From an uncultured Prevotellaceae bacterium (GTDB taxonomy: Bacteria; Bacteroidota; Bacteroidia; Bacteroidales; Muribaculaceae): a stretch of DNA of 64,000 nucleotides. The position numbers and the translations under genes are program-made. This document shows positions 25,953 through 33,231 of this stretch, piece after piece (the stretch's first letter is position 1; the number at the start of each line of letters is the position of its first letter). The stretch lies in the NCBI GenBank assembly GCA_900320245.1, contig ONRP01000001.1:1-64000 (forward strand), in the 5' to 3' direction. The notes beneath the pieces were generated by a model. The model was not told the origin of the DNA, did not search any database, and worked only from the letters and a program-made list of their open reading frames with translations.

Positions 25953-26498
25953 GTGATTGGCAAGGGAATCATCGGTATCGTGTTGGCCCTGCTGGGTGTT
26001 GTCATGCCAGCGGCGGCCCAGGTGAGCGTCGACTTCTACAGGGAGGACGGCACGCGCTATGTATGCTCCCAACAGGAAGTGCTCTATGATGACTTCTTCC
26101 ATGCCGCACGCTTCAGCGTCGCTGCCACGGCCGATGCCGGCGGGCTGGTGACGTTCTCGCTCGAGGTAACCTATGACGAGGGGATGCTGCACGTGAGCGC
26201 CGGCGACAGCCTGACGCTGGTGCTGCGTGGCGGTGACCGCGTCATCCTCACCACCGACCGCAACGTGACGCGCGCCGACATCGTCAAGCGCCACTACCTC
26301 ACCTACAACGACTACTATGTCACCTGCTACTACCCGATGTCGACCTACGACGTGCAGCGCATCACGCGCAACCGTGTTACCAAACTGTCGGCCCAGACCG
26401 ACCGGTTCACCTTCGACCGCAAGTTGGACAAGTTCCAAGACCGTTTCCGCCGTCAGTTCTCGGCGGTTTATAGTTATTTAGTTAGGAATGAGGAGTGA
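25953..26498 (+). CDS. Secreted protein of unknown function
   Basis: A 181-residue exported protein. From the GTG at 25953 the signal peptide reads VIGKGIIGIVLALLGVVMPAAAQ, with a likely cut after AAAQ. The mature part is beta-rich (VSVDFYREDGTRYVCS, LVTFSLEVTYDEGMLHV, TLVLRGGDRVILTT) and ends in a basic helical stretch. No domain is recognised. A frame extension to 25935 would lie inside the promoter. The last codons (SYLVRNEE) are themselves written in the seven-base repeat that continues past the stop codon, so this C-terminus may be repeat-derived. Confidence 0.75.
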   Translation: MIGKGIIGIVLALLGVVMPAAAQVSVDFYREDGTRYVCSQQEVLYDDFFHAARFSVAATADAGGLVTFSLEVTYDEGMLHVSAGDSLTLVLRGGDRVILTTDRNVTRADIVKRHYLTYNDYYVTCYYPMSTYDVQRITRNRVTKLSAQTDRFTFDRKLDKFQDRFRRQFSAVYSYLVRNEE

Positions 26499-26528
26499 GA
26501 AGTTAGGAGTTAGGAGTTAGGAATGAAA
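26480..26528 (+). repeat. Seven-base repeat tract spanning the end of the secreted-protein gene
   Basis: Units AGTTAGG, AATGAGG, AGTGAGA, AGTTAGG three times, AATGAAA in phase. The first three cover the last codons and the TGA stop at 26496-26498. Confidence 0.85.
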
Positions 26529-26530
26529 AC

Positions 26531-26572
26531 AAAAAGGGCGGCCTGTTGGGGTCGCTCTTCTTGTTGTTATTT
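26531..26572. terminator. Terminator between convergent secreted-protein and M23 peptidase genes
   Basis: GGGCGGCC at 26536-26543 pairs (with two G-T pairs) with GGTCGCTC at 26550-26557. T-rich bases follow on both strands. Confidence 0.65.
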
Positions 26573-26584
26573 TTGTGATGTTTC

Positions 26585-27607
26585 TTACTTGACGCGAAGC
26601 ACCTTGCCGGCCTCGACATTGTCGCCGGTCAGGCCGTTGAGTTTCTTGAGTTGGGCAACGGTGATGCCGTTGTTCTTGGCAATCTTGGTCAAGTTGTCAC
26701 CCTGCTTCACCTGATAGGTCGAGCGGCTGTTGTCGCGGCTCTCCTTGGTAGACTTCTTGGTCGAAGCGGATGAAGCCTGGTCCTTCTTGCTGCTCTGACT
26801 GCTCCTGGTGGACTCTTTCTTCTCTTCGGTTGCAGCCTTCTTGGAGTTAGCGTAGCGCGTGCTGGGCGAATAGTCGCGAGCCTTGGTATAATTGCTCTTG
26901 GTGAAGGTGTAACTGTCGGTGTGGGTGCAACGGTTGGCAAAGTCGAAGATGGCCTCGGGGTTGATAGCATAACCCATGAAGCGGGTCTCGAAGTGCAGGT
27001 GCGGGCCCGTGCTGCGTCCCGTGTTACCGCTCAAGGCGATGGGCTGGCCGGCCTTCACATACTGATCGGGCTTCACGAGGAAGCGTGACAGGTGACCGTA
27101 GACGGTCTCCAGACCGTTCTCGTGACGCACGATTACATAGAAACCGTAGCCACCGCGCTCAAAACGGGTGAGGCGCACGCGGCCCGAGAATGCCGAGTAG
27201 ACGGTGTCACCGATGGCAGCACGCAGGTCAATACCCTTGTGGGTGCGACCGAACTTGGGACGGTAGCCATAGTGTGAGGTGACATAGTTACCCTTGATGG
27301 GCATTACATAGTGGCGCACGTCAAGCACCTTGCTGTTGGGCACGTTGGCGTCTTTATAACAGTTCACGAGGTCGCTGTCCCAGCCCTCGGTGTAGATATC
27401 GGGTTCAGGCTCACACTCCTCGTAGAGATCGGCTGCATATTTCTGGGCTTCCTGGACGCGGATCTGGTCCTTTACTCGGTCCTGCTTGGCCAACTGTTTG
27501 CTGTGCATATTGCTGAAACTTTGTGGCGATTGCATATTCTGGGCCGATAACCCAAGCGCAAAAAGGGATATCGCCGTCAAGGCGAAAAATATTCTTTTTA
27601 TAGTCAT
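26585..27607 (-). CDS. Secreted M23 peptidase with C-terminal LysM domain
   Basis: A 340-residue exported cell-wall protein. After a signal peptide (MTIKRIFFALTAISLFALGLSAQ) comes a linker, then a LytM/M23 domain with YGYRPKFGRTHKGIDLRAAIGD (H and D zinc ligands) and GRSTGPHLHFETRF (HxH). A serine/lysine-rich low-complexity linker (STRSSQSSKKDQASSAST) leads to a C-terminal LysM (YQVKQGDNLTKIAKNNGITVAQLKKLNGL). It probably cuts or regulates cutting of peptidoglycan at division. Promoter TACCTTTG lies at 27648-27655. Confidence 0.94.
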   Translation of the reverse strand: MTIKRIFFALTAISLFALGLSAQNMQSPQSFSNMHSKQLAKQDRVKDQIRVQEAQKYAADLYEECEPEPDIYTEGWDSDLVNCYKDANVPNSKVLDVRHYVMPIKGNYVTSHYGYRPKFGRTHKGIDLRAAIGDTVYSAFSGRVRLTRFERGGYGFYVIVRHENGLETVYGHLSRFLVKPDQYVKAGQPIALSGNTGRSTGPHLHFETRFMGYAINPEAIFDFANRCTHTDSYTFTKSNYTKARDYSPSTRYANSKKAATEEKKESTRSSQSSKKDQASSASTKKSTKESRDNSRSTYQVKQGDNLTKIAKNNGITVAQLKKLNGLTGDNVEAGKVLRVK

Positions 27608-27647
27608 TTTAGAGATTTTTCTAAGTCTATTTGTTTTTAAGAACGGC

Positions 27648-27655
27648 CAAAGGTA
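27648..27655 (-). promoter_or_regulatory. -7 promoter element of the M23 peptidase gene
   Basis: Minus strand TACCTTTG, 40 bases before the ATG. Confidence 0.6.
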
Positions 27656-27738
27656 CTCATTTATTTTGGAAGCGGGGGTCTATATCGTGCTAAAAAGTGT
27701 AAAGTTTGGTTTCGTAATCTAAACATAGCAAGCCATCT

Positions 27739-27800
27739 GTCTGATTTCCAGTGAAATAAAAAATTCACAAATGCAAACAGTTCAGATTCGGAAATCAGAC
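27739..27800. repeat. Inverted repeat with 11-bp arms between recG and the M23 gene
   Basis: GTCTGATTTCC at 27739-27749 and GGAAATCAGAC at 27790-27800, with an inner GTGAA/TTCAC pair at 27751-27755 and 27763-27767. No clear T-run in the recG direction; terminator or protein-binding site. Confidence 0.5.
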
Positions 27801-27860
27801 CCGTTTTTATGACACAATTAGCCGCTCATTTTTTGATACCACCTACCAATTACCATTAGG

Positions 27861-29960
27861 TCACGAAATCAGGCCCCAATTCTGCTGTTTGTCAAAGATT
27901 TCACGGATGTGGGCGGCCATCTTGCGACCCCAGGGCGACTCCATCTGCGGGTCACCACGCAGGTAGTCCTCGGCTGCATTGCGAGCCATCTGGATGATCT
28001 GGCCGTCCTGGGCCAGGTTGGCGATGTGCAGGTTGAAGGCGATGCCACTCTGCTGGGTGCCCTCCATGTCGCCGGGACCACGCAGTTTCATGTCCTCCTC
28101 GGCCACGACAAAGCCGTCGTTGGTCTGGGTCATGACCTGCAGGCGGTGGCGCGTGTCGCGTCCCAAGTCGCTGCGTGCCATGAGGATACAGTAACTCTGG
28201 TCGGCACCGCGCCCTACCCTGCCCCTCAACTGGTGAAGTTGAGAGAGGCCGAAACGCTCGGCGTCCTCGATGACCATCACCGAGGCATTGGGCACGTTTA
28301 CACCCACCTCGATGACCGTGGTCGCCACCAGAATGTGGGCCTTGCCGCTGGCGAAGAGCATCATCTGGTGGTCCTTCTCGGCAGGCTTCATGCGGCCGTG
28401 CACCATGGCCACGTTGTAGTGCGGGAACACGTCCCTGACCTGCTCGAAGCCCTGTTCCAGGGCATGCAGGTCGAGTTTCTCGTTCTCCTCGATGAGGGGA
28501 TAGACGATATAGGCCTGACGGCCAGCACGCAACTGCGAGCCGACGAACTGGTACATCTTGAAGCGGTCGGGCTCATGGCGCAGCACCGTAGTCACGGGCT
28601 TGCGGCCCGGCGGCAGTTCGTCGATGATGGACACGTCGAGGTCGCCATAGACCGTCATCGCCAACGTGCGCGGGATGGGTGTGGCAGTCATCACGAGCAC
28701 ATGGGGCGGCGCCGTGCGGTTCTTGCTCCACAGGCGAGCGCGCTGGGCGACACCAAAGCGGTGCTGCTCGTCGATGATGGCGAGTCCCAGGTTGCGGAAC
28801 TGCACCGTGTCCTCGATCAGGGCGTGGGTGCCGATGAGAATCTGCAACTCCCCGCTCATCAGCGCCTCGTGGATGGCGGTGCGCTCCTTCTTGCGCGTGG
28901 AACCCATCAAGAGCGCCACTTTCACCCCGATGGCCTCGGCCAACGGACGTATGGTCTCGAGGTGCTGGCCTGCCAAAATCTCGGTAGGTGCCATGATGCA
29001 GGCCTGATAACCATTGTCAAGTGCTATCAGTGCCGTCATGAAGGCTACAATCGTCTTGCCGCTGCCCACGTCACCCTGCAGCAGGCGGTTCATCTGCTTG
29101 CCGCTGCCCATGTCCTGGCGCATCTCGCGGATGACGCGTTTCTGTGCTCCCGTGAGCGGGAACTGCAAAACATTATTATAAAAATCATGGAAATATGCCC
29201 CCACGCGGCTGAACACGTGTCCCACCAACCGGCGGCTGCTACCCTTGATGTAATGCAGGATGTTGAGTTCCAGGAAAAAGAGTTCCTCGAACTTGAGGCG
29301 GAACTGCGCTCGCTGCAGGGCCTGCTGGTCGGCTGGCACGTGGATGTTGCGCAGGGCCTCGGCCAACGGCATGAGCCGGAACTGGTGCATCAGTTCGGGA
29401 GGCAAAGTCTCGGCGATGTGCTGCACGGCCGGCGTGCCGAGCAGGTTGACGATGAGTTTGTGGATAGCCCTTGAGGTGAACGAACGGTTGCGCAACACCT
29501 CGGTCAGGTTATATACTCCCGTCAGGCCCTGCGACACCGTCTCGCTGTTCGCCAAGTCCACCTCGGGGTGGACGATGTTCATGTGGTTGTTGAACATCGA
29601 GGGTTTGCCGAACAGGATGTACTGGGTGCCGGTGTTATAGGTCTTCTGGATGCTTGCCACACGGTTGAACCACACGACCTCGATGGTGCCCGTGCCGTCG
29701 GTGAACAAGGCCTGCAGGCGGCGCTTGCGGCCCTCGCCCGCCGTGGTGAAGGTGAGGAAACGGCCCTTGAGTTGCACTACCGCCTCGTCGCCACGCAATT
29801 CGTTGATCTGGTTGATGACGCTGCGGTCGATGTAACGGAAGGGGAAATAGTACAACAGGTCATAGTAGGTCGAGATGCCCAGTTCCTTGCGGAGCAACTC
29901 GGCACGCTTGGGGCCCACACCGTGCAGGTACTGTATGTCGGTATGGCGCAGGTCAGGCAT
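27861..29960 (-). CDS. recG: ATP-dependent DNA helicase RecG
   Basis: A 699-residue superfamily 2 helicase that reverses stalled forks and processes Holliday junctions. The wedge OB-fold domain precedes the helicase core, where Walker A (RLLQGDVGSGKT), the TAT-containing helicase motif, DEQH (AIIDEQHRFGVAQR), motif V TTVIEVGVNVPNA and motif VI QLRGRVGRG are all readable. The N-terminal LHGVGPKRAELLRKELGI is also typical. It overlaps the end of ispD by eight bases, so the two are co-transcribed. Confidence 0.98.
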   Translation of the reverse strand: MPDLRHTDIQYLHGVGPKRAELLRKELGISTYYDLLYYFPFRYIDRSVINQINELRGDEAVVQLKGRFLTFTTAGEGRKRRLQALFTDGTGTIEVVWFNRVASIQKTYNTGTQYILFGKPSMFNNHMNIVHPEVDLANSETVSQGLTGVYNLTEVLRNRSFTSRAIHKLIVNLLGTPAVQHIAETLPPELMHQFRLMPLAEALRNIHVPADQQALQRAQFRLKFEELFFLELNILHYIKGSSRRLVGHVFSRVGAYFHDFYNNVLQFPLTGAQKRVIREMRQDMGSGKQMNRLLQGDVGSGKTIVAFMTALIALDNGYQACIMAPTEILAGQHLETIRPLAEAIGVKVALLMGSTRKKERTAIHEALMSGELQILIGTHALIEDTVQFRNLGLAIIDEQHRFGVAQRARLWSKNRTAPPHVLVMTATPIPRTLAMTVYGDLDVSIIDELPPGRKPVTTVLRHEPDRFKMYQFVGSQLRAGRQAYIVYPLIEENEKLDLHALEQGFEQVRDVFPHYNVAMVHGRMKPAEKDHQMMLFASGKAHILVATTVIEVGVNVPNASVMVIEDAERFGLSQLHQLRGRVGRGADQSYCILMARSDLGRDTRHRLQVMTQTNDGFVVAEEDMKLRGPGDMEGTQQSGIAFNLHIANLAQDGQIIQMARNAAEDYLRGDPQMESPWGRKMAAHIREIFDKQQNWGLIS

Positions 29961-30639
29961 GTTGTTTCAGCAGATATTCGGCAAGGGCCAGGTCCATGGG
30001 GCGGGTAATCTTGAGGTTTGCCGGGTCACCCTCGACAAGGGTCACCGCGTGGCCCATCGACTCCACCACCGAGGCATCGTCGGTAAACGTCGGCCGGAAA
30101 GGCTGCCCATAGGCATCCATCAGCAGCCGTGCATCAAAGGCCTGCGGCGTCTGCACAGCGCGCAGCGACGAGCGGTCGAGCGCATGGCTGGCATCGCCAT
30201 CGACCTGACGCACCGAGTCGTTGAGCATGACGACGGGGATGGCGGCACCATCACGGCGGGCCGCAGCCATCACGCGGCCGATGAGGTCGGCCCCGGCCAG
30301 CGGTCGCACCCCGTCGTGCACGGCAACCACATCGATGTCATCAACACCGCCCAACGAGTCGAGGGCATTTTTCACGCTGTGCCATCGCGTCTTGCCACCC
30401 GGCACCACGTGATGAGGCGTCGAGAAGCCATAGCGGCCGCACAGGTCGCCCCAGAACGCCATCTGGTCGGCAGGAAGGGTCACGACAATCTCATGTTCCA
30501 CACCATCCAGCGCATCGTCAAATGCCTGAATGGAACGCATGAGTATGGGCTGCCCGTCCAGCAGCAAGAACTGCTTAGGCACCTCGGCACCAAACCGTGT
30601 GCCACTGCCTCCGGCCACTATGATTGCTATCGTCTTCAT
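29953..30639 (-). CDS. ispD: 2-C-methyl-D-erythritol 4-phosphate cytidylyltransferase
   Basis: A 228-residue enzyme of the MEP isoprenoid pathway, forming CDP-methylerythritol. The nucleotide-binding VAGGSGTRFGAEVPKQFL, the VVPGGKTRWHSVKNAL segment and VAVHDGVRPL are the family motifs. A promoter TAACTTTG at 30662-30669 precedes it and recG follows with an eight-base overlap. Confidence 0.96.
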   Translation of the reverse strand: MKTIAIIVAGGSGTRFGAEVPKQFLLLDGQPILMRSIQAFDDALDGVEHEIVVTLPADQMAFWGDLCGRYGFSTPHHVVPGGKTRWHSVKNALDSLGGVDDIDVVAVHDGVRPLAGADLIGRVMAAARRDGAAIPVVMLNDSVRQVDGDASHALDRSSLRAVQTPQAFDARLLMDAYGQPFRPTFTDDASVVESMGHAVTLVEGDPANLKITRPMDLALAEYLLKQHA

Positions 30640-30661
30640 GATGCAACAGTTTTTGTGACCA

Positions 30662-30669
30662 CAAAGTTA
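30662..30669 (-). promoter_or_regulatory. -7 promoter element of ispD-recG
   Basis: Minus strand TAACTTTG, 22 bases before the ispD ATG. Confidence 0.55.
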
Positions 30670-30700
30670 ATGAAAAAAACATTCTGTAGATGCAAAATTT

Positions 30701-30738
30701 AAAAAGGAACCTTAAGCCTTGGCTTAAAATTCCTTTTT
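30701..30738 (-). terminator. Long terminator hairpin after lpxH
   Basis: AAAAAGGAA at 30701-30709 pairs with TTCCTTTTT at 30730-30738, and TTAAGCC with GGCTTAA inside. A- and T-runs on both arms make it effective in both directions. The rest of the 280-base gap between lpxH and ispD is AT-rich, without a gene. Confidence 0.8.
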
Positions 30739-30922
30739 AGGTTTCAAATAGGTAAAATTTCTAAGGTAAAAAAGATTGTTTCAGGTTTATGGCGCAAATG
30801 TACAGCCATTTTTTTTACCTGCTACAAATATTTTTTATGTTTTAAAACATATTTTTCGCCCGAAAGGGCCAAATCCGTCTCTATCTTGCTGAAAATCAAT
30901 TGCGCAAACGATTTCGTTTTTT

Positions 30923-31684
30923 TTATTGTTTTTCAAAATACCGGAGTGAGAATTCACCGGCCGTGTCAAGCACGAGATAGGAGCAGGCGCTGATCCACTC
31001 GCCCAGGAAGATGACGGGCGGCATGTTGTCGGGCCGGTCGATTCGAGCGATGTGGATGTGGCCGTAGACGAAGGCCTGTACCTCGGGGTGCCGAGCGTAA
31101 TACTCCCGCGAGAAGTCGACCAGGCGGCTTGCCGCATTGAGGGCGATGTCGTGCTGATGCTCGCTGCTGCGGCCCGTGCGGTTGTTGCTCGACCATCCGG
31201 TGGCGATGGGATAGGTCCAACGCGGATGGATGCTGGCATAGAGCCACTGGCACACCTTATTATAAAAGCACCAGCGGGTGATGCGGTACAAGACGGGCTG
31301 CACGCCCACGTCGTCGCCGTGGGAGATGAGAATGCGCTTGCCCTGTGTCTCGACCACGGTGTGGCCCTTGAGGACGGTCATGCTCAACTGGTCACGCAGG
31401 TAGTCAAAGAGCCACACGTCGTGGTTGCCTGTTACCCAGGTGAGTTTGACACCGGCATCCGACAGTTCGGCCAGTTTGCCCAGGAAGCGGATGTAGCCCC
31501 GGGGCACAACATACTTGTACTCGTACCAGTAGTCGAGGATGTCGCCCAGCAGATAGAGTTCGGCGGCATCGTCGCGAATGGAGTCGAGAAAGCGGCACAC
31601 GCGCCTCTCCTGCCCCAGCGGGTCGGCCATGTACTTGGCGCCCAGGTGCAGGTCAGAGATGAAATATGTGTTCTTGCCAGCCAA
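30923..31684 (-). CDS. lpxH: UDP-2,3-diacylglucosamine diphosphatase (LpxH-type)
   Basis: A 253-residue metallophosphoesterase of lipid A synthesis. The five metal motifs are present: ISDLHLG, LLGDILDYW, VTGNHD, the later ISHGDD and YGHIHIAR. Sequence around these fits LpxH better than LpxI or LpxG. The only fitting start is TTG at 31684; no ATG lies upstream in frame before a stop. A long antisense heptad tract begins eight bases before it. Confidence 0.9.
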   Translation of the reverse strand: MAGKNTYFISDLHLGAKYMADPLGQERRVCRFLDSIRDDAAELYLLGDILDYWYEYKYVVPRGYIRFLGKLAELSDAGVKLTWVTGNHDVWLFDYLRDQLSMTVLKGHTVVETQGKRILISHGDDVGVQPVLYRITRWCFYNKVCQWLYASIHPRWTYPIATGWSSNNRTGRSSEHQHDIALNAASRLVDFSREYYARHPEVQAFVYGHIHIARIDRPDNMPPVIFLGEWISACSYLVLDTAGEFSLRYFEKQ

Positions 31685-31691
31685 TGTGTTT

Positions 31692-31761
31692 AGTTTTGAG
31701 TTTTTAGTTGTGAGTTTTTAGTTTTAAGTTGTAAGTTTTGAGTTTTAAGTTTTTAGTACGA
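31692..31761 (+). repeat. Ten seven-base repeats upstream of lpxH (AGTTNNN)
   Basis: Units AGTTTTG, AGTTTTT, AGTTGTG, AGTTTTT, AGTTTTA, AGTTGTA, AGTTTTG, AGTTTTA, AGTTTTT and AGTACGA. The AGTT part is invariant in nine; the last three bases vary. Orientation is antisense to lpxH. Confidence 0.93.
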
Positions 31762-31782
31762 TTACCTTTGCCTGGAGAAGCA

Positions 31783-31838
31783 CTCAACTCCTAACTCCTA
31801 ACTCCTAACTCCTAACTCCTCACTCCTCACTTCTAACT
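31783..31838 (-). repeat. Eight seven-base repeats after the MIP18-family gene
   Basis: Minus-strand units AGTTAGA, AGTGAGG twice, AGTTAGG four times, AGTTGAG. They start six bases after the stop codon and face the opposite tract at 31692-31761. Between the two lies a plus-strand promoter-like TACCTTTG at 31763-31770. Confidence 0.93.
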
Positions 31839-31844
31839 ATTAAA

Positions 31845-32165
31845 TTACATCATGCCCAACTCGAGTTTGGCCTCGTCGGTCATCATGCGGGGATCCCACT
31901 CGGGCTCAAAGACCAGGTTGACCGTGGCGCTGGTCACACCGTCGACGCTCTCGACCTTCTGCCTCACGTCCTCAAAGATGAAGTCGGCAATGGGGCAGTT
32001 GGGGGCTGTGAGCGTCATGTCGATGTCGACGTGTCCCTCATCGTTCAGGTCGATTTTATAAATCAGTCCCAGGCTGTAGACGTCGACCGGCAACTCGGGG
32101 TCGTAGACGGTTTTCAACATCTTGATGATGTCTTCCTCGATTTTCAATTTCTGTTCTTGTTCCAT
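31845..32165 (-). CDS. MIP18/DUF59-family Fe-S cluster assembly protein (SufT/PaaD-like)
   Basis: A 106-residue protein of the MIP18 family. The core reads MLKTVYDPELPVDVYSLGLIY, then LTAPNCPIADFIFEDV with the conserved cysteine, and NLVFEPEWDPRMMTDEAKLELG. Relatives help mature Fe-S proteins; a client here could be the class I fumarase, though nothing links them directly. The ATG at 32165 is preferred over an in-frame start at 32177 because TAATTTTG at 32175-32182 would overlap the latter. Confidence 0.9.
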   Translation of the reverse strand: MEQEQKLKIEEDIIKMLKTVYDPELPVDVYSLGLIYKIDLNDEGHVDIDMTLTAPNCPIADFIFEDVRQKVESVDGVTSATVNLVFEPEWDPRMMTDEAKLELGMM

Positions 32166-32174
32166 AACTGGCGG

Positions 32175-32182
32175 CAAAATTA
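32175..32182 (-). promoter_or_regulatory. -7 promoter element of the MIP18-family gene
   Basis: Minus strand TAATTTTG, nine bases before the ATG at 32165; the leader would be very short. Confidence 0.5.
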
Positions 32183-32327
32183 GTCAAAAAGTCTCAAACA
32201 ATGACAAATAAGGTGAATCAAATTGCCACTGCGGGCCAAAAAGTGTACGCCCTACCCCGAAATGGTTGGAAAACAATTTTTTTTATAAAAAATGCTGAAT
32301 ATTAGCACTTAATTGAAAAAAAAGGAC

Positions 32328-32380
32328 TATTTTTGCAGTCGCAAAATCGTCAGGGGCTCATTTTTGAGCGCTTTTTCTTT
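32328..32380 (+). promoter_or_regulatory. HU promoter with initial dyad and early terminator-like hairpin
   Basis: TATTTTTG at 32328-32335, then bases 32331-32345 identical to the fMet tRNA promoter (TTTTGCAGTCGCAAA). A hairpin GCTCA (32356-32360)/TGAGC (32365-32369) followed by CTTTTTCTTT sits about 25 bases into the transcript. It could attenuate HU expression or end a tiny RNA. The gap 32183-32483 contains no gene otherwise. Confidence 0.5.
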
Positions 32381-32483
32381 GTCACGTCACATCGAAAGGC
32401 TCGACATAAGTTGCTGATGGTTAAGCATTTACAGAATAACAATTATTTAATTTTTTTACCAAAACATTAAATTTAAGAATACA

Positions 32484-32756
32484 ATGACTAAAGCAGAAAT
32501 CGTAAGAGAGATCGCTAATTCCACCGGCATTGACAAAGCATCGGTTCTGGAGGCTGTAGAAAAATTCATGGACACCGTTAAGGATTCGCTGGCCAACGGC
32601 GAGAATGTATACCTGCGCGGTTTTGGCAGTTTCATCGTGAAGACCCGTTCGCAGAAGACCGCCCGCAATATCAGCAAGAACACTGTCATCATTATCCCCG
32701 AGCACAAGATTCCGGCTTTCAAGCCCGCTAAGGTGTTCATGGAGCAGGTGAAGTAA
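32484..32756 (+). CDS. HU/IHF-family DNA-binding protein
   Basis: A 90-residue nucleoid protein binding and bending DNA as a dimer. The helical base (MTKAEIVREIANSTGIDKASVLEAVEKFMDTV) and the saddle NVYLRGFGSFIVKTRSQKTARNISKNTVIIIPEHKIPAFKPAK are complete; the proline at the arm tip that intercalates into DNA is in IPEHK or nearby rather than in the usual RNP context, as seen in several Bacteroidota HU-like proteins. A leader of about 145 bases with a hairpin precedes it. Confidence 0.93.
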   Translation: MTKAEIVREIANSTGIDKASVLEAVEKFMDTVKDSLANGENVYLRGFGSFIVKTRSQKTARNISKNTVIIIPEHKIPAFKPAKVFMEQVK

Positions 32757-32813
32757 TCACCCCACGAATGACAGAAAAACATTATATATAATTATATTAA
32801 AATTATTACTGAC

Positions 32814-32906
32814 ATGCCTAACGGAAAGAAACGCAAAGGCCACAAGATGGCAACGCACAAGCGTAAAAAAAGACTGCGCAAGAACCGTCATAAAAACAAG
32901 AAGTGA
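32814..32906 (+). CDS. Small basic ribosomal protein, mS38/COX24 (AURKAIP1) type
   Basis: A 30-residue protein (MPNGKKRKGHKMATHKRKKR then LRKNRHKNKK), two thirds Lys, Arg and His. The MxxxKRKKRxRKxRHK core matches the AURKAIP1/COX24 (mS38-type, bacterial bS22-like) small-subunit proteins often annotated in Bacteroidota. It lies 57 bases behind HU on the same strand and in front of RNase G, a context joining translation and RNA decay. It is short enough to be missed by length-filtered gene calling. Confidence 0.85.
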   Translation: MPNGKKRKGHKMATHKRKKRLRKNRHKNKK

Positions 32907-32932
32907 TTGCGTAGTCGATCTGTGACAACTGT

Positions 32933-33044
32933 GAAATAGCGGGAACAAACGAATTGACACGCATGACAAGCATCGGCCAGCGACATCAGCAGCCCCCGAA
33001 GATGCTTTGTCACGTCAATTGGTTTGTTCCCTGCTTGCTATTTC
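32933..33044 (+). promoter_or_regulatory. Large imperfect hairpin in the RNase G leader
   Basis: Two arms of about 42 bases pair around a 26-base loop (32975-33000): GAAATAGC at 32933-32940 with GCTATTTC at 33037-33044, then GGGAACAAAC, AATTGAC and TGACAAGCATC segments with their complements. It lies in the 325-base leader of the RNase gene. E. coli RNase E controls its own mRNA through leader hairpins, so the same role is suggested by position; a MITE-like origin is the alternative. Confidence 0.65.
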
Positions 33045-33231
33045 AGGGAACCTGGCCCTGCTCTCCCACCCGCGTTCCCCGCTCCCCGAAACCCCTCGCA
33101 CCACGCTGCGGCCGATTGTCCAGCGGGACATCCGCCAGCCGCCACCAGGTGCCGTTTATATATCCCGACCCAAACGGAACCCATATATAAATTCTGACCA
33201 TTTTTATCCTATTTCAACCACACCTTCTGCG

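Noticed and set aside
27909..29474. A 521-residue open frame opposite recG
   Set aside because: It is the mirror of a complete recG gene, has no family motifs, and long antisense frames are expected in GC-rich genes; similar ones lie opposite valS, fumarase, PBP and FkbH genes.
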